Of a stretch of DNA of 64,000 nt, positions 52,097 through 64,000 are shown in pieces. Source of the DNA: Meandrina meandrites (lineage: Eukaryota; Cnidaria; Anthozoa; Scleractinia; Meandrinidae). The notes under the pieces were generated by a model. That model saw only the letters and a program-made list of their open reading frames with translations. It ran no database searches and had not been told where the DNA came from. Positions within the stretch are counted from its first letter, which is position 1. The number at the start of each line of letters is the position of its first letter. The translations under genes were made by a program, and so were the position numbers. The stretch is taken from positions 49,713,650-49,777,649 of the forward strand of contig OY855903.1 of the NCBI GenBank assembly GCA_963693305.1, written 5' to 3'.

Positions 52097-53179
52097 TCAA
52101 ACGCTTTCATTGACTTTCATGTTGCCAGGGGAATACTTTCCCTTTTTGTGCATTGAAAATAATTCAGCTCTTCTCTTGGCCAGCCGCCTATGTCCCGTTG
52201 TTCCATTTAAAGCTTTCATCTGCTTGCCACTATATATGAGGTTTAGATTCACCGCTGAGCAGTTGTTAACCAGATTGGAAACTGAAGTCAATGTGACACC
52301 TGGAACGTTTCTGACTTGGATGTTCCTCTTAGGACTCAAGGAGCCGCCTCGGACAAAATTAAGAATTGCTCGGCGGAATTCCTGCATTCTAAATGAATAT
52401 ACGAGCGTATTCACAAAGGAGTTGCTATACTGCAGGAGTTTGATGACGTAGACCAGTCGATTTGGGGGAAGTCGACATTGCTTGCAGAAATGAACAATAA
52501 TGATGATGACCTCAAATGGCATCCATGTTATGATGAAGATGCCGGTGACTACAAACAACGTAATAGCTAGCTTTTTGTCTTTCTCTACACCCCTACGACG
52601 CCTTTGTCGATACTTTATTCGAAGCCACAAAGCACTATAGGCCAAACAGGCAACTGCAAAGCAAACTGACAGGGAGATAACTGTTACAATATGAACCACA
52701 CCAGAGATGAACTTGAAACGAAGACCAAGATACAGGCAACATATTGCGACTGCCAATAGCCAAGTGACTGCCACGGCAACTATGTAGCATTTCAGTGGTG
52801 TGTAATGGCGGTATTTCCATGGCCATCCTACTGCGTAAAGCCTTTCCACAGAGACGACTGCCAAAGTGAAAACTGAGGCCATGCCGGATACGATATCAAA
52901 ACTGTAGTAGAGGGCTTGAATGACTTGGCTTCCACTCCAAAGACTTGCATCCACAAAATGGAATATGTAGAGTGGCATTGCTATTGCTCCGACCATCAAG
53001 TCAGCCACGGCAAGGGAGATCAGAAAGTAATGGGTCGGTCTGCGAATGAGCCTTGTTTTCGTAAAAGCGGCAATGGTCACAGAGTTCCCCGCTATAATAG
53101 TGAGGGCAACCAAGCCAAAGGCTGCGCTTAACGCAATGGACTCCGCTTTTGTGAGTGGGGTGTTCTCGGAACTTGACAT
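52097..53179 (-). CDS. GPCR-2: class A (rhodopsin-type) orphan receptor
   Basis: A single exon, about 360 aa from ATG 53179 (MSSSENTPLTKAESIAL). An earlier in-frame ATG at 53212 would add 11 residues. Seven helices: AGNSVTIAAF (TM1), LAVADLMVGAIAMP (TM2), SVERLYAV (ERL in place of DRY), WMPFEV (TM6), and NSFVNTLVYSFRM (NTLVY in place of NPxxY). A long basic third loop (KYRQRRRRGVEKDKK) and C-terminal tail follow. It resembles cnidarian amine/peptide-like orphan receptors; the ligand is unknown. Confidence 0.87.
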   Translation of the reverse strand: MSSSENTPLTKAESIALSAAFGLVALTIIAGNSVTIAAFTKTRLIRRPTHYFLISLAVADLMVGAIAMPLYIFHFVDASLWSGSQVIQALYYSFDIVSGMASVFTLAVVSVERLYAVGWPWKYRHYTPLKCYIVAVAVTWLLAVAICCLYLGLRFKFISGVVHIVTVISLSVCFAVACLAYSALWLRIKYRQRRRRGVEKDKKLAITLFVVTGIFIITWMPFEVIIIIVHFCKQCRLPPNRLVYVIKLLQYSNSFVNTLVYSFRMQEFRRAILNFVRGGSLSPKRNIQVRNVPGVTLTSVSNLVNNCSAVNLNLIYSGKQMKALNGTTGHRRLAKRRAELFSMHKKGKYSPGNMKVNESV

Positions 53180-53396
53180 TCTGGCAAAGCTGTGCAAGCA
53201 AAAGTGATACATTAGACAATAAAAAGATTATTCTCAGGACAACTCAGATTAATATTAATCGCATCTTAAGATGTTTTGCCATTTGAGAAGTTTAAGTATC
53301 GGGAAATGTGTTTAAGTAAATGTTTGTTTGTCCAGTACAGATAATCAGTGGCCTAGATGACCAAAGTAAGCAACAGATGTTTACAGTATTTTCCGG

Positions 53397-53437
53397 CCGC
53401 CATATTGGTGCACCACAGATGTGCACCAATATGGCGG
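53397..53437. repeat. perfect 17-bp hairpin (CCGCCATATTGGTGCAC)
   Basis: Left arm 53397-53413, loop CACAGAT, right arm 53421-53437, with a perfect match. It lies about 220 bp upstream of GPCR-2. GCCATATTGGTG also occurs twice as direct copies near 36957-37003. Confidence 0.8.
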
Positions 53438-53919
53438 ATCCATACTGGGCTCTGTAAATTTGCGCAAAACATTTTGACGAATATCTGAAGTTTGGGATAA
53501 CGCACAGACCTAAAACTTGGAGAAATGACTTATTTACTTATTTCCTATAATATTACATTTTGTTGACCTCATTCAATGAATGGTTCTTCAATTTATATTT
53601 TTATTGCGTGACAGTGAAAACGATCTATAAAAGTCGTACGCAGTATTTATATTATTCCTATCTAGGGTTAATCTTTGTCCAAATCTTCCGAAGATTGGCA
53701 TTATTTAAAGATCAAAGAGGTGCTTGCTCCTATTCATTTCATCTAGGGTCAACATCGTGGTATCTACCAGCTCTAGCATATGCAAGTGATCGTCATGTGA
53801 CTGATGTGGTCAGTGTTATGTCCTGTCAGTCCTGTGTTATGTCTGCAGTGTGTCTGTCATTGGAGCTGTATATCAGTATCTCCAAACATTCACGAGAATT
53901 TTATCTCGATTATAATAGA

Positions 53920-54045
53920 GATTAATATTAATCTGGATTATATTATTAATAATAATCTAATCCTTCCATTTTTTTGCCGTGCCTTAATCTATTACCGGAT
54001 TATAATAATCTATTACTGGATTATAATAATCTATTAGTAATAGCA
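53920..54045. repeat. AT-rich tandem repeat (ATTATAATAATCTATTACTGG)
   Basis: About three copies of a 21-24 bp unit (AATCTATTACYGGATTATAAT) following an AT palindrome-rich stretch. Confidence 0.7.
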
Positions 54046-57000
54046 TGTTTACAAATGAATTAATTGATGTTAGTTCTCAAAGTGATTGTTTACGCAGTCG
54101 ACTTTTGATTTGGTTTCGTGCAATGCCTGAAAAATGTGTGATTATATTAACTGGTAACATTCTGTTGGTACTCCGATACTCGTGGCTAACAAATCGATCT
54201 CCCGCGAAGCGATAATAACTGGTATGATTAACCCATTCATCACTCGTATCAGCGCGAATTGGACTCTACTGGGTATTCTAACGATTTTTAATGACTTTTT
54301 AGATGCAAAAACAAGTAAAATTAAAAAATATATATATCAGCGACAAAGGCTTGAGCTAGCACTTATGGAATCAAAATGCCTGCTATATGCAAACGTTCAC
54401 TCACAAAGTTTAGAAGTAAGTTTTGGTCTCTGCGGAGATACAATATATATGTGTTTGGTTTTACGCCGTTTACACTGTCTGTGCATGATTATATGTGTAG
54501 AGAATTGTGTACGGCCAAATGTTATCTACGATTATCAACGTGTATTTTCTTTCAATTTGTCGGTCGTAAACTACTTTGCGTGTTTCAGAAATGCTGTATA
54601 TAAGGATTCTTTAATAAATTGGAGAATAATTCACTGATTTTCTAATAGAAATAATTTTCGTCGAATGTTTTGTCGATAATTAATTTTGGACTGTTTTTAT
54701 TATTTTTTTGAAGTTTTTCAAACATCCGTTTGTGGCAAAAACCGCTCATTGATGTGCCGCTAATGACAAAAGTCAACTATACTGTCCTGTAAGTTAATAT
54801 TCTAAGAAAAAAAAAACAATGATAAAATAAAACATAAAAAAAGACTTACGATACGTTAAATTTTGCTGTCCTTTTTATGTCTCCTCCATCTATCTATCTA
54901 TCTTCCTTGTGCGTATGCTACGTTCTCAAAGTTCGGTATCACCACCGATGTGAGAAGAAACCTGAAAATAAAGCGAAGGATGTATGTTTGAATAGAGAAA
55001 CGAATTTTATAATTAATGATCGACTAATATAAACCGAAGCAGTTTTTTCTCTTACGCCAATTTTCATCTTTTTAGCACTAATTGTAATTGACAAAAAAAG
55101 TTCGTTCGCGGAGAACCTGAGTGTGCATTCGTATAAGATGGTCACCGTATCTCTTTAAGACCAGCTGTTGTTACTTAAATCTCGTTTCCTTTCTTTCGAC
55201 CTCTTAGTGTGTAAACGTATATAGTAAAACATGATGACTTGCACCTTTTTAATAACATTTGCATTTTAATAAAGCTCTCGAGGCAATATGTAATTAAATT
55301 GTAGAATTTTCTGGTGACTTCGATGCATCTCTCTTGCAGAGTAAGTTAAGGTACTTTTAAACGAACTAATATGGTACCTTTGGTACATATAAAAGTATTA
55401 GCTCATAGGCCTTAGGACTGAAATATTTAGCTCCGTTTTTTGCGTATATAACATTTAATTTTAAGTCAAATAATAGTTGAAATAAGAACGGGAATATACC
55501 ATTGCAGAAAATACATTTACCCGAAAAACGAACTGTAGGAGGGCTATGAGCGATCGATCGTTCAATGGCCATTTTCACCTCTCTTCGCATTTAGAGCCTC
55601 AATTGCTTCAGTGTTCTTCAATGTCGGTTTTCTAAACTGTTAAACTGATGCTATTACCTCCGTTAATTCCTTTGACCAATGTGCGTGGATGTGTTATGAA
55701 TAGCCGAAGGGAGCTTAGTAATTAATCATTGCAGCAGAGTTTAAATTTATACAATAGAGAATAATATTTTGTTTTATAGAACGTTTTTTCGAACGTGGTT
55801 ACTGCACAAAAGAAAACAAAAAAGGGCCAAACAGAAATATATTTCTTGGAATTCAATTGCGACATTTCGAAAAGAAGGTAAAAAGAAAAAAATAATAAAA
55901 ACAGAACATATTTTCACACCTTGCTCGCGTCTGACTCAAGCGTCTGTTAGCTAGAGTAGTATCGATTGAAAAATTGGTTTCAAGTAAAAATTGCAAATGC
56001 AAATGCAAAACTTACTTTACAACGGCAAGCTTCTTCTTCGTTGAAATGTATCTATCCATTACATTTTCTTTGCAAAAATATATTTTAGTTGAGCGTTTTA
56101 AGGCATTATAATAGAAACTGCTTGTGGTCGATTGAAATTCAAATTTTATGACATGTTGATGACAGCAAAAACGATAACTTTGTGTTTTCAACACGTCGCC
56201 CACTTTAATGAACAAACACTTCATTTTCTGTATGTCATATCAGTGAAAAAGATTATTTTATCTGTCCAACTACCGTATTTGGTAATTCTGAGTTACAAAA
56301 CTGTATGCTATATATATATATATTTTTTATCTTTTTTTCTATGTACCAGTGATAATCGATGAATGTTGCTTTTCAGCGGTTTTAGGGGTGTGGTTAATTT
56401 GGTTCACATCGAGCCAAATAAAAAAGAAAAAAAGAACCATGTCTATTTTTTTTTATATTTTGCAGGTTTCAGGAAGGAAGCGAATACTTCTGTCAGCCAT
56501 CAACGAGCACCGAGATATTGCTTATTGTCAACACTTAATTAGCCCTGTGTCGTCTTCATAAAAAAAAAAGTAATAACGCAATGATATAAAAGAGTTGTAG
56601 ACCTGGAAACATTTCTGACGGGAGCTGAAAGGAAACGCAGAGAAACATTTCATTTTTCATCCAAACAAACCATTATAAGCACCCCCGCAGTAAAATTAAA
56701 TCACGATATGCAGCGTACAGATTCAATCTAGGAGTAAATAAGTGAAGAAAAGATTCAATCTGAAAATAAATATGTAGACCTCGAAATCAATAAAACATTT
56801 TTTTCACAGTTTGAAATATTTTGGCAACATTATATTTTAACATAAGTGTAGGTAGCCCATCCTAAGTAAATTTCATTACCTAGTCAAATCAAACTGGTAT
56901 AAGTATCTTAAAAGCAAGGTATCGCTTTTCCTCGTCTTCAAACATCCACGTGACCACGTCAACACAGTACGATACAATGACAGAATGACCACTCCGCCAA

Positions 57001-60000
57001 CAACTGAAATATTAAAATGGAATAAAACAAAACGTGTTTGTCAGATGCATATCCGCTGTTATTGCACTCTATTTATGCCATTCTTTATTCTAAGTAAACA
57101 ATCGGCTAGCTATCTTCGCGCGCTCGTTTAATAACAGGCACGATCCGACCCAAAACACGCAATGCATCTCTTTGGGGATCCACGTAGTTTCTATGATTGC
57201 TTGACAAATCACGTGCCTACTCGTAACCAAGCAACCGCCAGAAGTACCACTCAGCTCCCTCCATATCTCACATTTATCAAAAAGGATAAATTGAACAGGG
57301 GAAGAATAGTTAGCCACCACTTCTTTGGAACAGCCATGTTTTCCTGTTATTAACAGTGGACGGTGAGGGAAAGCCCGTCTCTTTACTTGGATAGAAACAG
57401 GCTAACCCTATTCAGACAGGAGGGAGGAGGGGAGAGGGCCATTGAGGCTCACCCTCTCTTACTTCAAACATGTGTAAATTCGTAACAGTTTAAGTGAAAA
57501 ACTCACAATTAGGTGACCTATAAAACATACATTAAAGTAATCAAGATAGTGGATCCAATATCGTACATACTAAAACGGCGAATTTATCTCTAATGAAGAA
57601 CTTGCGGGAAAATTTCATTTCCAATAGGTGTTGCAAAAAAAATCGCAAAACGTTCCTTTTACCTGAGACAGTAACTATACATTCAAAGCAATAACTCATA
57701 AGGGGGTGTTCAAACGTCATGGAAATTTGATAAATTAAACCAATAAATGGCGTCATAATGATCTCACTTTACGTCATAATGACAATTGTATATTTTGAAC
57801 TCGGTGCTCTTGTAATTTAGTGGTCACAAATCGTTAGCGGTTTTAAAGTTAAAGGTAACAGGTGTATCGTGAACTTCTTCCAGTATTTTGATCTGTGCCA
57901 ATGAAGATGATTCGTCCGACACTGTGTTCGATTACTGCACAAGCCCAAACACTGACTTGTACCTCTCCACGAAGAAATTCTTTCTTTTTTCTTCAATACT
58001 GCTTAATACCGCGACATACAACAACTCAGTAATTTTGGGTATTGTAGATATAAAACTAGAAGTCGACTCAGTTACTTGTGGATTGAATAAATGGAGATTT
58101 TAAACTGTCCTATTCTTACGCATTAGGGATAAAAGGAGATATGTATCTTCCCATTTACGATTTGTACCATCCTTCTTGGCTGAGGAAACCTTTCGTCGTC
58201 GCAGCAGAGTCCCAACGGGATAATAGAAGACAGAGCGGCGGGATTCCCACGTGCGATTGCACCGGCCACAATGCGGCAGAAGCCTCTTGCACAAATGTGA
58301 AGAAGAGAATGAAGAACTACTAAGCTGTTTTTATTACACCACTCGATTATCGGATTTAATTAATTACGTTGCTTCCGTCTCATTTCGTTTCGTTTTACAT
58401 TCAAGTTCGTTAAATCTCTCAGCGAAACAGTTTAACGCAGTATTTTGAAATTTATGCTCATGAATGTAGCTACAAGAACAGCTTCTTTTTCGTTATAAAG
58501 ACCAAAGAGAAAGTTAGAGTTCTTCGCCTGAATATATACAGAGACTGTGTTTAAAACCATTTTAATACTTAATTCTTCTCAGTTTATTTTTTTTTAGTAG
58601 ACTTTGTGCTAAACTTTAAAGGTCTGACCATATTATCTTTCAATTTCGAAAGAAATATAATTAGTTTGCCAACTGATTTCTCGCATTTTCTCCAAATTGT
58701 TTTCTATTTAAATACTTACGAAATATAAATATAATTTTCCTTCGTGTTTTATGCTATAATATATTGCTGTATTTAGAAAAATAACTTAACTTCGACCGTT
58801 CACCAAGTATTGTTTCCTAAAATTTTTACCCAAGACACGCAATGAACCCTTTCGTGTTACAACTTTCTCCGTGTCTCTTTTAATATGCATATTTTGAACC
58901 GTTCAGTATCTCTAGAAAATGCCGACATTGTTTATACAGGTGACGTATTTAAAACGAGTCTCACCATCAATTTACATGTCTTTAGCAGGTAAGATTAAAA
59001 AAAATATACTGTTCAAAACATAAAAAAAAAAATTCTGAAATATATTTGAAACCAAACCAAATATCCAGCTGAAATCAGGTAATAAAATATCAAAAAAATC
59101 CCTTTAAACCATTTTACCTGTTCTTAACAGTCTGTGTAACGTCGACGCCAAGGGAACGTTTTGGTGTTCACCCAAAGCAGCGCGGCTTCGATTTGTTTAC
59201 TTTTTGTCGTCGTCTACGTATTTATTTGAACGAGAACCATAGCAGACAAAGCCGAGAAAGACTGCTGTAAATGTGACATCCTTCTAACTTCGAAATTTAG
59301 AGCTTTTATAGTCGCGGATGCTCGTTTGGAATATATGAAGCTGTTTTATTACTTCTTTGTCAAACTTATTCTTCCTCAATTATCATGTTATTTAATTATT
59401 AACGAAAATTGCAAATCTAATGCCTCGCCAAACATAAAAAAAAGCCGACTTTAAATTCACCTCCGCAGAGAATTGCGTTTTGTTCCTTTTCGATGAAGTA
59501 TTGGATAGGGTAATATTATTTCCATTTCCAGTGTGCGTGAAGACTGGTTTAATCGACAAGTTTGAGGATAAAGCTTTACATTCCAGTTTTTATACTAATT
59601 TGTAAAACACAAAGCTTATATCGATCGTCTAAAGTAGTACCACCTATCTCGCTGGGAAACATGCAAACTATGTTATTCTTCCTAATTAAATAGCAGCCAT
59701 CTTATGGCATGGTATCCTAGCAACGTTGCCACTCAATGTGGATTTTTTTGTCCTCCAAGTAAACATCACTGCCAACCAAAACACTCAAGACGTTCTTAAA
59801 ACGCAATATCCTCGAGAAACCATCAAATAGTGGCAACTACACCATTGGCTTTTGCTAAGGGAAAACGGATGTTTTTTGACAGTTTTGAAGTTTCTTCGTC
59901 AGGTCGATGAAAGCGTGAAAGCCCTGTGACTTATTCTTCAGGTGGGGGAATAACATTTATTGATGTTTAAAGCGATGTGCTGTGTTATCTTCATATAATA

Positions 60001-61060
60001 GACCAATGATATTCTAGATCTTAGCAAGTGCATTTACATGTATTTTTTCTTCTGGCGATGTGCACCATTGTTTTCAATAACCTTAGTTATTTTATTTATT
60101 TTTCGTCTGGCTTATTATGGCTGGAAAAAATAAGGCGTTCCCAGAAAACGTATTTAAAAAAATTATGCTTAAATTCCAAGTCTATTGTTTTCATAGATGA
60201 AATGGATGATTAAATAGTACATAGGAAAAAGTAAAGGCACGAAGAACGACAATAAGATGAGATCATTAAACTTGTCTAATGTTACCAAATATGACATTAG
60301 TACAGGCTTTCATACGTAATGTTGTGTAACAAAAGTCTGCAGGGCTTTTTACTTTATTTTCCATTATTTGCAGAATACCACATTTGCAATTATACGCGTA
60401 CAACACCAGGAAGGCTGTAAATATTCACGAATTTATGTCTGATGGCCGGAACTACATTAATTCTTCGGTTGGCTCCTGCATTATCCGCTTTTCAAAATAG
60501 AACATTGAACAAAAACTAAATCGTCATGAAATAATGTGCGGAAGCAGATAAAATAAAACAACCTAAATTATATTAAAGATTTCTTAATACCACTGTGAGT
60601 ACGCATATGTAACGTGGTCATTTCACAGCAAAATAAATGCAAGCGCGAAACCAGTAAGTCATGAAGGATGGAAAGTTAAACCTAAGTGCTGAATACAACA
60701 TGATCGTTTTACATTAATACATTCGGCGAATGAGCGCCGATTTCTCAATCAGCCCTAATACGACTGTCAACATCTTCAATTGAAGGTGAAGAACAAAACT
60801 CAAACTGTTAGCTAATTGCTTTTCCGAACTATATCGAAATTACACTCTAAGTTTAAAGGAACTGCAATCAAAATAGACAATCGACAAAAGTTATGTTATT
60901 ATCATCCAAAATAGAGATAGAATAGAGTAAAATCATTGAGATGTTAAACTAAATTTTATCCAGACTTAAAATGTAGGTCAATCGCATGCAGAACACAATG
61001 CTCTTCTATATTTAAAGGCTAAAATTCAAATGCCTTATAATTCCAAATCTGTCTTTCCTA
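54046..61060. other. gene-poor AT-rich region
   Basis: No gene I can support. A piggyBac-like left-end remnant (AACCCTATTCAGACAGGAGGG) lies at about 57412. A short + strand frame at 58141-58323, behind an AG acceptor-like site, has coding-like composition (Cys-rich CDCTGHNAAEASC) but no recognisable family; treat it as unproven. Other open frames are short and motif-free. Confidence 0.45.
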
Positions 61061-61065
61061 TCTGC

Positions 61066-61067
<2 letters not shown>

Positions 61068-61134
<67 letters not shown>
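61068..61134. repeat. (TTA)n microsatellite
   Basis: About 22 uninterrupted TTA/ATT units. Confidence 0.95.
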
Positions 61135-61135
<1 letters not shown>

Positions 61136-62609
61136 TTTGTAACAGCACCGTTCGAAATAGGCATGAATCTTAGATAATGGGACTCGAGGTTCTTTCAGCT
61201 AACTCACCTCTTCAACGTACCTCTTCTAATGTCTATAGAATGTAATTGTGATGTGGAAACCAAATGCCTTTGCTCTCGTCAAAACTCTTCGCTTCTGCTT
61301 GACCGTAAGCTTACTCGATGTGTCCACTTTTTAATGTTCCGTGTATTGACAGATGTCGCCGGGAAAATGTGTTCTTCCTTAACACGATTACGGTGCCAAA
61401 CTGTTTACAGGTCTTCTTTAATTTCCGAAAGATGGCAAAACATATATTAAAACGTACAATGCTCCAGGCGAAAAGCCCAAGTATATTGGTTGCTTAATTT
61501 TATCGACATGGAAAAATTGGCAGAAATCTTCCTCAGACGCCTGTAAACACCTCAAAAAGCATTTTGCCGAACACCGAAATACTCATTACTGCCACTTTTG
61601 CTTTGACTTATTTGACAAAATTGGATTGTACTTTATTAATATTCGTCGCAAAAAGACGTTTTCTTGTAAAGGTTTTAAACAGATGAATCAGATGTGGGCG
61701 ACAAAACAGCAACCAAATTAACACATTTACTCGCTGCATATGCAATATAATTCAATGGACCCCTGAAGGAAAGCTTGGGAATTAATTTATCAAAGCACAC
61801 GCAAAAACTGACGCACTCGTTGAAAATTATCTATTTGTATTGCCATTTGAGTCGTAAAATATGTCAGTTGGACGAACGCTTAGAATCCTATAAGCTACTA
61901 TGAAACACCAATTTTTGTTTCGAGAATATTTAATTTTACCGTAATTTTAATTATAATTAGTTAATATTTAGGTCATTATTAGCAAAAAGGGTCGATATCC
62001 AGGTTGGGCATTCAGCAAAATTCAAATCTCCCATGATTAAAAAAAAATAGTTTTATCACTTCAGTCCCGGTAATTAAAGGGGCTAGACTTTGAGCAAATA
62101 ATTTGTCTGCATTTCTTCGTAATCAAAAATAGATCAAAGCACGAAATATTTGCGTTTTAAAATTTATTTTCTCTGCAAGGGTCGGGAAGTGGCTCGTTGG
62201 GAGAATACAGTTTCCGTAATCTCATATTAAAAAAGAGCGTCACTAATTGAAAGCTGTATTTCAATGGGCATTCCGATTTGGCGTTGTCTGAAACGCAGCA
62301 AAGAGAAAATAGCTGTTTGTTGAAAACGTTCGACTATGTTGCATTCGACGCATACATGTATAAAGAAGCGAATATATACAGCACATGAACAATGGTAATA
62401 ATGATTATAAATACCAACTTAGCCGAGTTCTATTGCAAATCCGCGAACCTGATTGGTTCTCCCATTTTATTTATTTATTTATTTTTTATTCGTTGATAGA
62501 ACAAGATCGCGACCCTGTTGCTCTTAAGAGGAAAATTATTCTTGATCTTTGGATTAAAAAAAATACATTAAATTGTAGTTTTATACTACAATCTTTTGGA
62601 TTACCTACT
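61135..62609. other. AT-rich region without recognised gene
   Basis: Only short frames without motifs; nothing supported. Confidence 0.4.
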
Positions 62610-62697
62610 AAAACAAATAGACTACTCGCCCTCGTTTTCTATGAGCGATAGCCTCGTTCGCTCATACTGAACCTGAGTCACTCTTAGTCTAATTGTT
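62610..62697. mobile_element. foldback/MITE copy 3
   Basis: The left end is CAAATAGACTACTCGCCCTCG, the inner arms are TTTTCTATGAGCGATAGC and a shortened CGCTCATACTGAA, and the right end is CTTAGTCTAATTG. It corresponds to the copy at 4255-4374 without the long C-run. Confidence 0.6.
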
Positions 62698-63883
62698 CAA
62701 TGAAAAAAAAAAAATCTGATTAACAAATAGATTCCATTTTGCCGTGCATCTGTTCAGTTATACATCACAGATGACGCACTAGATCATCAGTGACGCACTA
62801 GATCAAGATCACGCACAGCCAAAGCAACAAGAGAAAGAAAAGCTCAACTGTAAATCCACACTGAGGAACTGTCTGCCAAATACTGTTCACCTTTCAAGAC
62901 ATTTAACTGGGCTAAACAAGCTTAAAGCGGACAGTGCCTGATTTAAAAATTTATCAAAAGCTGTAAGCGTTTGTCCGTTGTCCGAGTAGCTTGACGACAC
63001 TACGGGAAATCCATGAATGGCAGTTGAACGTTTAACTTAAGTTAAAGCTTACATAGTTGAACGTGCAGTTGGAATAAAGATTTTTTTTTTTTTCGCTGGC
63101 GTTTTAATTTTCCTTTATTCTACATATTAATCGGTTTAACAGTGCTTTGTGACGTCATGTGTGTCTGTACTCTAATAGACGACAGGCATCCTCCGATCAC
63201 AACACGCGCAGTATCTCGGTTATTGTATAAATTTGGATAGATAGGCATAGTAGGAGAACAAATACTCAAAGCTAAACATGGTGGCATCTAAATGCTATTT
63301 TACAATAAAGCACACTCCATCACTTCCGTTGGAGCAGATCTTGAATAATTAAGTCAGTTGATTGATTCAAAATATCTACAACTGTCAAATCGTAAGGCCA
63401 ACTAACTTTAACCAAACTTAGATTGATGACAACCTTAAATCAGTAGGTTTGTTACTGTGATAAGTTCTGATCACATAAGAACAGTTTAAACAGCTGGAAC
63501 TTACTTTGGTTGTCGAGGCCTCTGATTATCTGTAATGGGCAAAGTAACATTTACAGGAATACCTTTCCTACTACTTTTACTTTTGAAATGGTTATATATC
63601 ACAAGATACATACATAAATATATTTTGACAAGTGTGATCGTAACTTTACGTAACGCACCGCAAAAACTGAGCTAACTGCGTTTGTTTCCAAACGAAGGAC
63701 GCTATAAAGCTGAAAAGTTGAAATCCGATATAAATTTTAGCAATTCTTATGCCTGATGAGGATAAAAACGTTGTTTTTTTTCTTTTTTTTTTTTCTTTTT
63801 TGCATGGTTTAGGATTTTATTACTTCATGACGTCATGTGAAAACGATCTACAGCTGTAGATATAGGGACATTGTAAATAGTAA

Positions 63884-63990
63884 CTAACTAGCTAACTAAC
63901 TGACTGACTGACTGACTGACTGACTCAATCAATCAATCAATCAATCAATCAATTAATAAATAAATGAAATAAACAAACGAACGAACAAAC
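63884..63990. repeat. compound microsatellite (CTGA)n(CAAT)n
   Basis: TAACTAAC units pass into about seven CTGA units, then about seven CAAT units, then AAAT/AAAC-like units, up to the edge of the window. A T-rich tract lies at 63773-63800. Confidence 0.9.
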
Positions 63991-64000
63991 AAAATAATAA

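Noticed and set aside
58141..58323. terminal exon of an unknown Cys-rich protein
   Set aside because: An acceptor-like AG and coding-like composition, but no partner exon or recognisable family; left as unproven.

Overview
The window looks like nuclear DNA from an animal, most likely an anthozoan cnidarian such as a stony coral. It is AT-rich, and genes are split into short exons with GT-AG introns that are full of small DNA transposons, SINE and LINE copies and microsatellites. The protein families fit this: an NXPE-type esterase, guanylate-binding proteins (GBPs) and intronless rhodopsin-class receptors. The organism call is an inference from family content; no species-diagnostic sequence was recognised.

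Layout. (1) 106-6378, + strand: a seven-exon NXPE-family gene (510 aa) with an N-terminal hydrophobic anchor and a PC-esterase catalytic set (GDS, and DxxH near the C-terminus). (2) 8139-46533: a cluster of three GBP-like large GTPases with the same ten coding exons. GBP-A is on the - strand (8139-19923); GBP-B (23257-35909) and GBP-C (39876-46533) are on the + strand. GBP-A and GBP-B are head to head. (3) 48385-49350 and 52097-53179, - strand: two single-exon class A GPCRs. (4) 53.2-64 kb: no gene I can support, only repeats and AT-rich DNA.

The GBP cluster is the most interesting part. All three paralogs keep the G1 P-loop (GPCRKGKS), the G3 DSEG and the RD of the G4 motif, followed by a long helical and coiled-coil region. 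All three have what looks like a U12-type (minor spliceosome) intron at the same codon: donors GTATCCTT/GTATCCTT/GTATCTTT, and branch-site-like TCCCTTGAC or TTCTTAAC 11-12 nt before the acceptor. Their C-termini differ: GBP-A ends in CVIL (geranylgeranyl-type CaaX), GBP-B in KKRR-CVVM (farnesyl-type CaaX behind a basic patch), and GBP-C stops early with no CaaX. This resembles the split among human GBPs (GBP2/GBP5 against GBP1 against non-prenylated members). Between GBP-A and GBP-B a candidate bidirectional promoter of about 250 bp carries three TTTCNNTTTC (ISRE/IRF-type) sites, flanked by good 5'UTR splice donors on opposite strands. Another such site lies 380 bp upstream of GBP-C. Together this suggests an interferon-regulatory-factor-responsive, cell-autonomous immunity locus in a cnidarian.

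Mobile DNA. A nearly full-length but dead L1/Tx1-type LINE (28.6-33.8 kb, 15-bp target duplication) sits in GBP-B intron 8. A relic of a related ORF1 lies in an NXPE intron. A non-LTR fragment encoding a 2A-like ribosome-skipping peptide lies in GBP-A intron 7. There is a tRNA-derived SINE with perfect 15-bp target duplications, and several TIR-bearing non-autonomous elements. Exon boundaries were assigned by eye from splice consensus, reading-frame continuity and agreement between the three paralogs. The paralog agreement makes the GBP models strong.
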